From: Actinopolyspora lacussalsi
Lineage (GTDB): Bacteria; Actinomycetota; Actinomycetes; Mycobacteriales; Pseudonocardiaceae
Reading direction: 5' to 3'
DNA length: 64,000 nucleotides
NCBI GenBank assembly: GCA_030803735.1
Contig: JAURUC010000001.1
Coordinates: 2,621,501-2,685,500, forward strand
The notes beneath the pieces were generated by a model that was not told where the DNA came from, did no database searches, and saw only the letters and a list, made by a program, of their open reading frames with translations. This document shows positions 37,851 to 45,941 of the stretch, piece by piece. The position numbers and the translations under genes are program-made. Within the stretch, counting starts at the first letter, position 1; each line of letters starts with the position of its first letter.

Positions 37851-37897
37851 GGGCGGTCGACTGGCGGGCGGTCGCTCGGGAGGACCGCCCGGCACGC

Positions 37898-38539
37898 TCA
37901 GGAACTCCCGACACCACCGGGCCTGGGATCCACGATCCGGTTGCCGCGGATGGTGCGGGCCAGCAGGCCCACCGTGCCGAGCAGGAACACCGCCGCGAAG
38001 GCGAGGGCGGCCCAGCGCGGCATCGTGACCAGCACCGGCTCCGCGCTGACCATTCGCTCGATCCAGTCCGCCCCGAACGGTGCGAGCACCAACGTCGCCA
38101 GCGCCCCCAGCCCGAACCACAGTCGCCGCTCCACGCTGTGGAGCTCGGTCGCGGCGCGCATCGCCAACAACAGCGGCACCACCAACAGCGCCAGCAGGGC
38201 GAGGATCCCGACGAGGCTGCCGGTGGTCAGTGTGACCTCGCTCGTGGTGACGGCGGGAACCGCCAACTCCGCCGCGCACAGCGCCAACGCGGCGACCAGC
38301 AGCACACTCGGGCGCAGCACGGCCCGCCGAGGGGAACCGGCGAACGCGCCGAACTCCTCGGCCACACGCGCCGCGTACTCCCCCGGCGTGCCGAACGCCT
38401 CAACCGGGTCCTGCCCGGTTTCGGCCACGTGGGTCTCCACCTCGGCCAGCACGTCCCCGATCCGAGCACCCGGCACCTCGCGCATCCGCAGCGCGAACAG
38501 CAACTCGTTGCGGTACTTCTCCGACGATCCCGTGCTCAT
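37898..38539 (-). CDS. membrane protein with permease-prefix (HAAS/DUF1700-like) domain
   Basis: A 213-residue protein. The N-terminal 75 residues (YRNELLFALRMREVPGARIGDVLAEVETHVAETGQDPVEAFGTPGEYAARVA) are the HAAS signalling domain commonly paired with PadR regulators. Four to five hydrophobic segments follow. ATG 38539 overlaps the stop of the upstream padR gene (ATGA), so the two are translated together. Such pairs respond to membrane or antibiotic stress in other bacteria. Confidence 0.8.
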   Translation of the reverse strand: MSTGSSEKYRNELLFALRMREVPGARIGDVLAEVETHVAETGQDPVEAFGTPGEYAARVAEEFGAFAGSPRRAVLRPSVLLVAALALCAAELAVPAVTTSEVTLTTGSLVGILALLALLVVPLLLAMRAATELHSVERRLWFGLGALATLVLAPFGADWIERMVSAEPVLVTMPRWAALAFAAVFLLGTVGLLARTIRGNRIVDPRPGGVGSS

Positions 38540-38889
38540 GAGCTCATTCCCCGTTCCAGTACAGCGGTGGCGTTCTTGGCGAACTCGGTCCACAGCGGCC
38601 CCTGCTCGGCCAGCACCGCACGGCCCTGCTCGGTGAGCAGGAAGAACTTCCGGCCCGGACCGCCGGCTCCGGCACGCCACTCGCTGCGTACCAATCCTTC
38701 CGAGTCCAGGCGGTTCAGCAGCGGGTACAGCGTTCCCGGCTTCATACCGGGAAGTCCGGCCTCGTCGAGACGCCGAACCAGCGTGTAGCCGTAGTCCTCC
38801 CCGCTCTCGGCCAGCAGCGCGAGCACGGCGAGATCGAGCACCCCGCGCAGCCACTGCGTCTGTCGTTCCACCGATCTCTTCTCCGACAC
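38536..38889 (-). CDS. PadR-family transcriptional regulator
   Basis: A 117-residue winged-helix repressor: WLRGVLDLAVLALLAESGEDYGYTLVRRLDEAGLPGMKPGTLYPLLNRLDSEGLVRSEW is the PadR signature. GTG 38889 was preferred over the long upstream frame, which would run through the divergent promoter region and has no PadR-like sequence. It probably represses its own operon; the gap to the divergent gene (38890-39020) contains candidate operators. Confidence 0.88.
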   Translation of the reverse strand: MSEKRSVERQTQWLRGVLDLAVLALLAESGEDYGYTLVRRLDEAGLPGMKPGTLYPLLNRLDSEGLVRSEWRAGAGGPGRKFFLLTEQGRAVLAEQGPLWTEFAKNATAVLERGMSS

Positions 38890-38959
38890 GACTAGAAAAT
38901 AGCACCGACTAGTTTGTCTCGCCAAGTAGTAAACCGCGAAGTATACTGATCGGCGCTTG

Positions 38960-39000
38960 ACTTTGCGCCACAAAGTAAGTGAAACTTTGCGCCACAAAGT
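38960..39000 (+). promoter_or_regulatory. two tandem palindromic operators
   Basis: ACTTTGCGCCACAAAGT occurs exactly at 38960-38976 and 38984-39000 (centre spacing 24 bp). Each is an inverted repeat ACTTTG/CAAAGT around CGCCA. They lie over a -35-like TTGACT (38957-38962) and end 20 nt before the exporter operon's first start codon. The winged-helix regulator encoded second in that operon is the natural candidate binder. Confidence 0.8.
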
Positions 39001-39020
39001 TCGACTACAGGGGGCAGGAA

Positions 39021-39698
39021 ATGAGCGAGGAACACACCTCCGACACCTCGACTCCGTCACCGGCGGAGATGCTGGCCATCACCGAGCGGCAGCAGCAACG
39101 CGCCGAGCGAGCCCTCGACATCAACCCCGGCCTGCTGTTCGGCGTGTGGGGCGCGGCATGGGTACTGGGATTCGGCGAGCTGTACCTGACCATCGGCGAC
39201 GATCCGGTACTGCTCGTTCCCCTCTGGCAGGCACTGGGCATCTTCTTCGGCTGCCTGGGCGTGGCGGGCTTCATCACCGTCTGGCACCTCGCGAACAGCC
39301 TGCGTGGGCTGCGCGGCCCCGCACAGAAGTCCGGGGCGATGCACGGCTGGTCCTGGACGCTGGGATTCGTCGCGCTGGGGGCGCTGATCGCCGCGACCTC
39401 GCGGATGGGCATCTCCGAGGAGGTCTACGCCATGCTCTGGGCCAGCGGATCCGGCCTGCTGGTGGGAGTGCTCTACCTCAGCGGCGGCGCGCTGACCGGG
39501 AGCTGGACGCAGTACGGCGTGGGGCTGTGGATCCTGGCGATCAACGCGGCCGGAGCCTTCACCGGCATCCCGAACCACTACCTGGTCATGTCGCTGGCCG
39601 GCGGCGGTGGTTTTCTGGTGGCGGGAACGGTGCTGACGCTGCGCGCTCGCGCGAAACCGTCCCCCAGTCACGAACGCCTGCCCGGAGAACCGGAATGA
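39021..39698 (+). CDS. membrane protein, first gene of ABC exporter operon
   Basis: A 225-residue protein with about six hydrophobic segments (for example GLLFGVWGAAWVLGFGELYLTIG, ALGIFFGCLGVAGFITVWHLA) and a soluble N-terminus of about 35 residues. I recognise no specific family. ATG 39021 follows AGGGGGCAGGAA. It overlaps the winged-helix gene by 4 bp (ATGA). It may sense or assist the exporter encoded downstream. Confidence 0.72.
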   Translation: MSEEHTSDTSTPSPAEMLAITERQQQRAERALDINPGLLFGVWGAAWVLGFGELYLTIGDDPVLLVPLWQALGIFFGCLGVAGFITVWHLANSLRGLRGPAQKSGAMHGWSWTLGFVALGALIAATSRMGISEEVYAMLWASGSGLLVGVLYLSGGALTGSWTQYGVGLWILAINAAGAFTGIPNHYLVMSLAGGGGFLVAGTVLTLRARAKPSPSHERLPGEPE

Positions 39699-40015
39699 AC
39701 CCTGCCGACGTCCGACTCGATCCGGTCATCCACGCCCAGGCCAGGCTGCGGGTGATGACCACTCTCGCGGCACTGCCCACCGAGGACCGGATCGCTTTCG
39801 GCCGGCTGCGGGAACTGCTGGACATGACGCCGGGAAACCTGATCACTCACCTGCGCAAGCTCGACGAGGCGGGCTACACCGACAGCACCAAGACGGGCCC
39901 CGGTCGCGGCACCACCTACGTGTACCTCACCGAAGCGGGACGCACGGCCTTCGACCAGTACATGCGGCAGCTGCGGGCCCTGTTGGAACCGGTCACCGAC
40001 GAGGGGGACTCTTGA
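39695..40015 (+). CDS. winged-helix (MarR/HTH_27-like) transcriptional regulator
   Basis: A 106-residue protein: IHAQARLRVMTTLAALPTEDRIAFGRLRELLDMTPGNLITHLRKLDEAGYTDSTKTGPGRGTTYVYLTEAGRTAFDQYM. This is the short winged-helix type (HTH_27/YdfH-like) often placed with ABC transporters. Start and stop overlaps on both sides couple it to neighbours. The tandem operators at 38960-39000 are its likely autoregulatory sites. Confidence 0.85.
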   Translation: MNPADVRLDPVIHAQARLRVMTTLAALPTEDRIAFGRLRELLDMTPGNLITHLRKLDEAGYTDSTKTGPGRGTTYVYLTEAGRTAFDQYMRQLRALLEPVTDEGDS

Positions 40016-40917
40016 CCCGATACCAAGCACGTGCCATCGGCGTGTCACGCCGATTCGGTTCGCTGCACGCGCTGGACAACATCGACCTCGACATCTCTCC
40101 CGGAGAGCTCCTGGGACTGCTGGGGCCCAACGGAGCGGGCAAGACCACCCTGCTGAGCCTGCTCACCGGCCTGCGCTCTCCCGGCGCGGGCCGCGTCGAG
40201 CTCTTCGGTGGTGATCCCCGCCAACCACGCAACCGCGAACGGCTGGGAACCACCCCGCAGGAAACCGGCCTACCGGACACGCTGCGCGTGGGCGAGATCG
40301 TGGAATTCGTCGCCAAGCACTACCCGGAACCGCTGCCGGTCGGTGAACTGCTGGAGCAGTTCGGACTCAGCGAACTCGCACGCAGGCAGGCCGGTTCGCT
40401 GTCCGGCGGGCAGCAACGGCGGTTGAGCGTGGCGCTGGCCTTCGTGGGCGATCCCGCCCTGGTGGTGCTCGACGAGCCGACCACCGGGCTGGACGTGGCC
40501 GCGCGCAACTCGCTGTGGGAGGCGCTGCGCCATCACCATCAGCGCGGAACGACACTGCTGCTGACCAGCCACTACCTCGCTGAGATAGAGGCCCTGGCCG
40601 AGCGGATCGTGGTGATGGACCGCGGCAGGGTGCTGGCCGACGGGCCGCAGCGGGAGATCAAGTCGCGGGTGCACACCCGGACCGTGACCGTGCGGGGAAC
40701 GAACCTGCCGGAGCTGCCGGGGGTGGTGCGCTCCGAACTCGACGACGGGGCGCATCGACTGTTCACCCGCGACTCCGACCAACTGGTCCGCGATCTGGTG
40801 CGCAGCGGAGCGGACTTCGAGGACCTGACCGTGACAGGGGCTTCGCTGGAGGAAGCGTTCACCGCGCTGACCGCCGAGGCGAACCCGATCGACGAGCACG
40901 CCGGGGGAAGAGCATGA
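40012..40917 (+). CDS. ABC transporter ATP-binding protein (ABC-2 exporter)
   Basis: A 301-residue ATPase. GPNGAGKTTLLSLL (Walker A, about residue 40), SLSGGQQRRLSVALAF (signature) and LVVLDEPTTGLD (Walker B) are intact, followed by a C-terminal DrrA-like tail (TVTVRGTNLPELPG). The start is TTG 40012 overlapping the previous stop. With the permease after it, it forms a drug- or lipid-type exporter. Confidence 0.92.
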   Translation: MTRYQARAIGVSRRFGSLHALDNIDLDISPGELLGLLGPNGAGKTTLLSLLTGLRSPGAGRVELFGGDPRQPRNRERLGTTPQETGLPDTLRVGEIVEFVAKHYPEPLPVGELLEQFGLSELARRQAGSLSGGQQRRLSVALAFVGDPALVVLDEPTTGLDVAARNSLWEALRHHHQRGTTLLLTSHYLAEIEALAERIVVMDRGRVLADGPQREIKSRVHTRTVTVRGTNLPELPGVVRSELDDGAHRLFTRDSDQLVRDLVRSGADFEDLTVTGASLEEAFTALTAEANPIDEHAGGRA

Positions 40918-41657
40918 GCGCCGTCCTGCTTTACACGCGCTACCAGTTCCGCGAAACGGTGCGGATCCCGATGGCCGCGCTGGGTACCCTCGCGTTTCCC
41001 ACGCTGTTCATGTTGCTGTTCGTCGTCTCCAACCGCTCGGTCTCCGCCAACGCAGCGGCGGCCACCGAAGCGGCGGGGCAGATGTCGATGTTCGCGGTGA
41101 TCAGTGCTTTCGTGTTCAACCTCGGCGCCGGGGTCGCCGAGGACCGCGCCAAGGCATGGCACAGCTACCTGCGGACGCTGCCCACCGGCCCGATGGCGCA
41201 GCTCGGCGGCAGGCTGTGCAACGCGCTGTGCTTCGCACTGCTGTCGCTGATACCGGTGGGGCTCACGGCGGTACTGTTCACGGCGGCCGAGGCTTCGGTG
41301 ATCGAGGTGGGCACGACGGTGTTCGCACTGGTCCTCGCGGGCGTACCGTTCGCCTTCCTCGGGCTCGCGGTTGGGTACTCCATGCCGCTCAAGGCGGCCA
41401 TCCCCACTGTCCAGCTGATACTTTTCCCGCTGGCGTTCGCGGGCGGCCTGTTCCTGCCGCCGAGCGTGTTCCCGGACTGGCTGGACAGGATCTCGACCGT
41501 ACTTCCGACCAGGGCGGCCCGTGAGCTCGTACTCGGCGCGCTGACCGGAGGCGGGCCGCCGCTGACAGCGTTGGCCGTCGCCGTGGGCTGGACGGCCGCG
41601 CTCGGAGCGCTGGCGGTGTTCACCTTCCGCCGCGACGAGGGAAGGCGGTTCCGCTGA
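40914..41657 (+). CDS. ABC-2 type transporter permease
   Basis: A 247-residue membrane protein with six hydrophobic segments (for example VRIPMAALGTLAFPTLFMLLFVV; VQLILFPLAFAGGLFLP, the conserved ABC-2 segment with FPLAFAGG..LP). It overlaps the ATPase gene by 4 bp. The exported substrate is unknown. The operon ends in a bidirectional hairpin repeat. Confidence 0.9.
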   Translation: MSAVLLYTRYQFRETVRIPMAALGTLAFPTLFMLLFVVSNRSVSANAAAATEAAGQMSMFAVISAFVFNLGAGVAEDRAKAWHSYLRTLPTGPMAQLGGRLCNALCFALLSLIPVGLTAVLFTAAEASVIEVGTTVFALVLAGVPFAFLGLAVGYSMPLKAAIPTVQLILFPLAFAGGLFLPPSVFPDWLDRISTVLPTRAARELVLGALTGGGPPLTALAVAVGWTAALGALAVFTFRRDEGRRFR

Positions 41658-41674
41658 ACCGGATCCGCTACCGC

Positions 41675-41723
41675 CCCACCCGGGCGCGTAAATTTCGCGA
41701 GAAATCGCCGCGCCCCGGGTGGG
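41675..41723. repeat. GNRA-loop hairpin repeat, copy 8 (bidirectional terminator)
   Basis: The core AATTTCGCGAGAAATC (41691-41706) lies inside long arms CCCACCCGGGCGCG and CGCGCCCCGGGTGGG. It is between the ABC permease and the convergent SMI1/KNR4 gene. Confidence 0.85.
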
Positions 41724-41736
41724 TGGTTCGGCGGGT

Positions 41737-42318
41737 TCAGCGGATCTGCCAGTCCAGTCTGCCGTCCTCGGTCACCGTCGGCCTGCTGTAACCGGCGGAA
41801 CCGCCCTCGGTCAACGCGCGGTGCACATCGGCCAGCATCGAGGCCAGATCGGCCCACAGCGGTGGGCCGACACGGCTCATCTCCTGCTCCCACTCCAGTA
41901 CACAGCCACGCAACGGGCCGGGACGCAGGTCCACCACCAGTTCGTCGGCGAACCCGTCACCCGCGATCGGGATCCAGGCCGGATGGAAGCTGCTTCCCGC
42001 CGAACCGGCGTAGTAGTCGCAGGCGGGCCGATGCCACTTGGCCGCCCAGGTCTCACGGAACTCGCACCAGACCCGCCACGCCCCCGACGCGCCGTAGGGC
42101 GTGTAGAACGGCGGCAGCACATCGGTCAACGATCCGGATTCGGTTCCACCGCAGCAGGTCCACCACTCCTTGAGCTGCTGGGGAAGCGTGAGCTCGAACT
42201 CCGATTCGAACGCGGCCATGTCCGGGGGCGGTAGTGCCTGCTTGAGTTCGGAGGCGGTCGTCGGCGCGTACTCGGCGAGCCAAAGTGTGATTTTGGTCCA
42301 CAGCAACGTGACATCCAT
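41737..42318 (-). CDS. SMI1/KNR4 family protein
   Basis: A 193-residue SUKH-type protein: W-x-x-I-x-x-WL (WTKITLWLAEYAP), LKQALPPPDMAAFESEFELTLPQQLKEWWTCCGG, IAGDGFADELVVDLRPG and LADVHRALTEG follow the family consensus. Relatives are immunity proteins of polymorphic toxin systems or cell-wall regulators. No toxin gene is adjacent, so it is an orphan here. The gap upstream holds copy D of the dispersed repeat. Confidence 0.85.
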   Translation of the reverse strand: MDVTLLWTKITLWLAEYAPTTASELKQALPPPDMAAFESEFELTLPQQLKEWWTCCGGTESGSLTDVLPPFYTPYGASGAWRVWCEFRETWAAKWHRPACDYYAGSAGSSFHPAWIPIAGDGFADELVVDLRPGPLRGCVLEWEQEMSRVGPPLWADLASMLADVHRALTEGGSAGYSRPTVTEDGRLDWQIR

Positions 42319-42770
42319 TCACCTCATGCTCGGCGCGGAAACCGCTGAACGGTACCGCCGACCTTGAGGTGGGGAAGGTCCGTTCGGCGTGTTCGATCAC
42401 GGTTGAACCGACCGCCCGATGCGGGAAGGAGTGTTGGGCCGAGCGGTTCCGCGGTTCCACCGCGCGGAGGAGAGCGGGAGGTAACTACCCGAGACCTCCG
42501 CGGCCGGAGCGAGAGCCGGCTGGAGGTTCCGCCGAGCGAGCACCCCGACAACCCGACCGGAAAACCTCGATGAGGTAGCTTGGGGTTCCTTGCTTCGATG
42601 CGTCCCGGCTCGGACGCTCGGTGCGCCGAGCGTTCGGGCACCACGAGGGCGAGTCATTGAGCAGGGGCTCCGGTGCGAGTCGGCTACACACGGTACGACA
42701 CCGTATCGGCAATCGAATCCCCGTCCAGTAGGCTTCGGCAGCGTCCGCTTCGGCGACCGGAGGTAGCAAG
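42319..42770. other. divergent intergenic region between SMI1 gene and acidic protein
   Basis: No gene is supported. It contains dispersed repeat copy D (42479-42570) and the divergent promoters. GGAGG before 42771 is the downstream gene's ribosome-binding site. Confidence 0.6.
42479..42570 (-). repeat. dispersed intergenic repeat, copy D
   Basis: On the minus strand the order is TTTTCCGGTCGGGTTG, GCTCGCTCGGCGGAACCTCC, GCCGGCTCTCGCTCCGG, then TCGGGTAGTTAC. It matches copy C over most of its length and copies A and B in the GGCGGAACCTCC and CGGGTAG blocks. The outer CCGAC/GTCGG stem is not conserved in this copy. Confidence 0.65.
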
Positions 42771-44030
42771 ATGGCGCAGGACATCGTCCCGATCGAGCTC
42801 GGGCTGCCGCAGGGCGATCTGGTCACCCTCTGGGCTCCCCGATGGCGCGAGGAAGGCGAGGAGTGGGAGGCCTTCCTCGGCCACGAAGAGAATCTGTACG
42901 CGTTTGCCGACCCGGCACACCTGGCCGCCTTCGTGCGATCCGGCGCGGCCAACGACCTGGATGACCACCCGGCCTGGCACGTGGTACCCGCCCTCTCGGC
43001 TGTCGACCTCAGCCCGGACGAGGACCATCAGTACGACCTGGTCGGTGTTCCGGAACTCATCGCCGAGCCCCCGGACACCTGGACCATCAACGAGCTCTCC
43101 GAGATCGTGGAGATGGCGCGTTCGCTGGCCGAGGTCTGCGAACTCGACACGGTCACCGAGGTGCTGCAGGACGCCGAGGGCTTCGATCTGCTCGGTGAGG
43201 GCACCCTGCCGTTCAGCGGCAAGGAGGGCCAACGGCGCTGGAACCGGATCTGCCGCGTGGTGGCCGAGCGGTGGGACGAGCTACTGGACGCGATCGACGG
43301 TGTGGTGGCGAGTCCCGAAGTGGATGCCACCGCCGTTTCCGAGGCCGAGAACGAGCTGGCCGAGGAACTACCGGGGGAGGACGAGGACGCCGAATCGGAC
43401 TCGGCCGCGGCATCCGAGCACGAGGAGTCCGGGGAGACCGAGGACAGCGGGGACACCGAGGACGACGAGCGGGAACAGGGCTTCTGGCGCGAGATCGGTA
43501 TCGATCCGATCAAGATCGTCACCGGTGGCCGCGAGTACTACTCACTACGCTGCTTCCTGGGTGAGGACCCGGTCTTTCTCGGCTCGGACGGCAGCATCGA
43601 CGTCTGCACCTCACCGAGGGCGCTGGCGCGCTACCTGGCCGAGGACAAAGTGGACAACACCGATCTGGCGCGGGTCGCGACGTGGCAGACGGTCAAGAAC
43701 GCGGCCACCGCGGGCGAGCTGGAGATCGACGTCGAGCCGGACAACACCTACGTGTTGAGCGGACTGGACGACGACCTGGCCGAGGGACCGTCCGAGATAG
43801 ACCCGAACCAGCTCGACCTGGCCGAGGAGCTGCTGACCGACGCTGCTTCCTGGGCCGGGGACGAGAGCGTGGAGAACGCGCTGGGCTCCTCGGAACGCCT
43901 GGGCTGGATGCTGTCCTACGTGCTGCGCCCCGACCCGAACCGGCTGCCCCCCACCCCGCCGTTCGACCAGGAGGTGGCCGCGTGGCGCGAACTGGTGGAG
44001 AGCTTCGAGGCGAGACTGCGGGTGCACTGA
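42771..44030 (+). CDS. acidic protein with internal duplication, unknown function
   Basis: A 419-residue soluble protein. Two halves (about 15-165 and 240-410) are similar: EEWEAFLGHEENLYAFADPAHLAAFVRSG against YYSLRCFLGEDPVFLGSDGSIDVCTSPRALARYLAED, then YDLVGVPELIAEPPDTW against YVLSGLDDDLAEGPSEID. The linker between them is strongly acidic (many E/D/S). Similar proteins occur widely in actinobacteria, but I know of no established function. ATG 42771 follows CGGAGGTAGCAAG. Terminates at a small hairpin. Confidence 0.8.
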   Translation: MAQDIVPIELGLPQGDLVTLWAPRWREEGEEWEAFLGHEENLYAFADPAHLAAFVRSGAANDLDDHPAWHVVPALSAVDLSPDEDHQYDLVGVPELIAEPPDTWTINELSEIVEMARSLAEVCELDTVTEVLQDAEGFDLLGEGTLPFSGKEGQRRWNRICRVVAERWDELLDAIDGVVASPEVDATAVSEAENELAEELPGEDEDAESDSAAASEHEESGETEDSGDTEDDEREQGFWREIGIDPIKIVTGGREYYSLRCFLGEDPVFLGSDGSIDVCTSPRALARYLAEDKVDNTDLARVATWQTVKNAATAGELEIDVEPDNTYVLSGLDDDLAEGPSEIDPNQLDLAEELLTDAASWAGDESVENALGSSERLGWMLSYVLRPDPNRLPPTPPFDQEVAAWRELVESFEARLRVH

Positions 44031-44596
44031 TCGGCGTCCTCCGATCCGTTCGCCCGTGGCGCGGTTGTCGAGGTCTCCCAACGGTTCTCGCTCCGAGAAC
44101 CCGGTGATGAGTGGACACCCGTGCCACCGCGTTCCTCGCTCGTTGAAGCGCACCGTGGACGAACCCGCGGCGGCACGAGAATCGATGCGCTCGTCCCGTC
44201 GCCGGAAGGTGGCGGGACCACGCCTCGCTCGGCGAGCGACTCCAACCACCCGAATGACTCCGCGCCATACTTTCGGGGCGGCGACCCGGTTCACCATCAG
44301 CTCGTCGGCACCGCCTGTCCGCTCCACTGTTGAGCCCGCGGCCACTTTCGTGCAAGAATTGATCACGCTGCGCGATCACAGCTCGTCGGAGATGTCGGGA
44401 CAGGGGATCGTACAGCGCGAATCGGACTCACGCTCACCCTGGCGGAAAGCCGCGGAACTGGCGCAATTACTCCGTTCGAGGGAACAATCGCCACCGTATT
44501 CGTGGAAAATGCCGGGGGGCGTATGCCCAACTGACCCCCTACTCGCTACGCTCCAATAGTCCTCTCCCTCCCCCTCGACGAAGGACGACCTTTGCC
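44031..44596. other. intergenic region without visible gene
   Basis: About 565 bp. Frames of up to 167 residues on the plus strand lack recognisable features. It holds a hairpin at 44083-44101 and presumably the promoter for the coiled-coil gene. Confidence 0.5.
44083..44101 (+). terminator. hairpin after the acidic-protein gene
   Basis: GGTTCTCG-CTC-CGAGAACC, an 8-bp perfect stem, 53 nt past the stop codon. No T-tract. Confidence 0.45.
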
Positions 44597-45787
44597 GTGA
44601 ACGAGAACAGCCAAGACACGGTGTCGTTCGACCGTATGCGGAACATGCTGACGCGGGCAGCGGAGATCCGCGAAAGCGAACAGCAGCAGATCTTCGACGC
44701 TCTCGACGAGATCAACGCCCGGATGTCGCCGCTGGAGTCCCTCGGCTCCGTACGCAAACGGCTGTCCGAGCTGCCGGATCGCACCGAAGTCAGCGTGCTC
44801 GCCGAACGACTCGACGAGGCACTGTCCAAACTGGAAGCCCAGGAGAACGCGATCTCCGGCCTGAACAGCCAGGTCGAAGGTCTCGCCGACAAGCTGGCCA
44901 AGCCGTTCGCGCAACTGGACGGCAGGTTGGACGGCATGGCGGGACGTTTCGACGGCGTCACGGGCCGCATGGACGGTCTGGAGGACAGGCTCTCCCACGT
45001 CCACAATCGACTCGAAGAGCTGGGGCAGCACCTGGACCAGCAGGACACCCGCCTGCAGGAGGTTCCCGGCTCGGTCCAGGAACCGCTCAGGGAGCGTCTC
45101 GACCAGATGGAGACCAGCCTGCGAGGTCGGTTCGCCGAGATCGACGAGGGTGTCCACGAACACCTCGACGGCACCAGGGAATCGCTGCAGCGCTCGGTGA
45201 GCGACGCGGCCCAGGAAGTCCGCAACGGGATCGGCGAGACCCTGTCCGAGAACGCCGAGAAGGTCAACGGCAAGCTCGACGCGCTCGCGGAGCGTCCGGC
45301 GGTCGACCCGACCGAGCGCCTGCAACAGCTCGCCGACCGACTGGAATCGCTGGCGAGCCGACTGGACCAGGTGTCCGGCCGGATCGACTCGGTCGAGGAG
45401 AACGTCAACACTCGCCTCGACTCCGTCGAGAGCGGTGTCACCGAACGGATCGGCGACGTAGGCAGCACCCTCGGCGAGGACCTCTCGCAGTTGCGGGGCA
45501 CCCTCTCCGAGCGTCCGGACTCGGAATCGCTGGACTCGCTGGTGCGCAACGCCAACGAGGAGAGCGAGCGCAAGCACGCCGGCCAGCTGGACGAGGCCAT
45601 GGCCACCTTCGCCGAACTGATCCTCGGCGGCGGTGCCCCCTCGAACAACAACGCGGTCTCGCCACCGACGACACTGCCCCGGCAGCAACAGCAGCGTCGC
45701 AGTCGCTCCAAGAGCGCCAAGCGCGACTCGGACAAGGCGAGCGGTTCGGACGAGCCGGACGACGACTACACGGCCGACAGCGCCTGA
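44597..45787 (+). CDS. long coiled-coil protein
   Basis: A 396-residue, highly charged and almost wholly helical protein without signal or transmembrane helix. Repeating patterns such as LDGRLDGMAGRFDGVTGRMDGLEDRLSHVHNRL and LQQLADRLESLASRLDQVSGRIDSVEENV are typical of apolipoprotein-like or bactofilin-independent coiled coils. The last 50 residues are polar and disordered (Q, S, K, D-rich). The function is unknown; a scaffold role in division, chromosome or envelope organisation is possible. GTG 44597 has AAGGA upstream. Confidence 0.78.
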   Translation: MNENSQDTVSFDRMRNMLTRAAEIRESEQQQIFDALDEINARMSPLESLGSVRKRLSELPDRTEVSVLAERLDEALSKLEAQENAISGLNSQVEGLADKLAKPFAQLDGRLDGMAGRFDGVTGRMDGLEDRLSHVHNRLEELGQHLDQQDTRLQEVPGSVQEPLRERLDQMETSLRGRFAEIDEGVHEHLDGTRESLQRSVSDAAQEVRNGIGETLSENAEKVNGKLDALAERPAVDPTERLQQLADRLESLASRLDQVSGRIDSVEENVNTRLDSVESGVTERIGDVGSTLGEDLSQLRGTLSERPDSESLDSLVRNANEESERKHAGQLDEAMATFAELILGGGAPSNNNAVSPPTTLPRQQQQRRSRSKSAKRDSDKASGSDEPDDDYTADSA

Positions 45788-45912
45788 TCGCACGCGAGTG
45801 CCGACTTCCACCGGAGCACGCACCGGGCAGGTCCGTGACATGCCCTAGGGGCGCCGCTCCGGCGACGTCGGCACAGTGAACGGGGATCGACGGGGACCAC
45901 ACGGTGTGGCGC

Positions 45913-45939
45913 CCCGCGGGGCCGAAGCGGCCCCGCGGG
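45913..45939. terminator. bidirectional terminator hairpin
   Basis: CCCGCGGGGCC (45913-45923), loop GAAGC, GGCCCCGCGGG (45929-45939). It lies between the convergent coiled-coil and deoA genes, ending 2 nt before the deoA stop. An outer CGGTGTG/CACACCG pairing (45902-45908/45943-45949) extends the structure. Confidence 0.75.
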
Positions 45940-45941
45940 TG

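Noticed and set aside
44056..44559. 167-residue plus-strand frame between the acidic and coiled-coil genes
   Set aside because: Arg/Ser/Pro-rich, no motif, no RBS; more likely intergenic.
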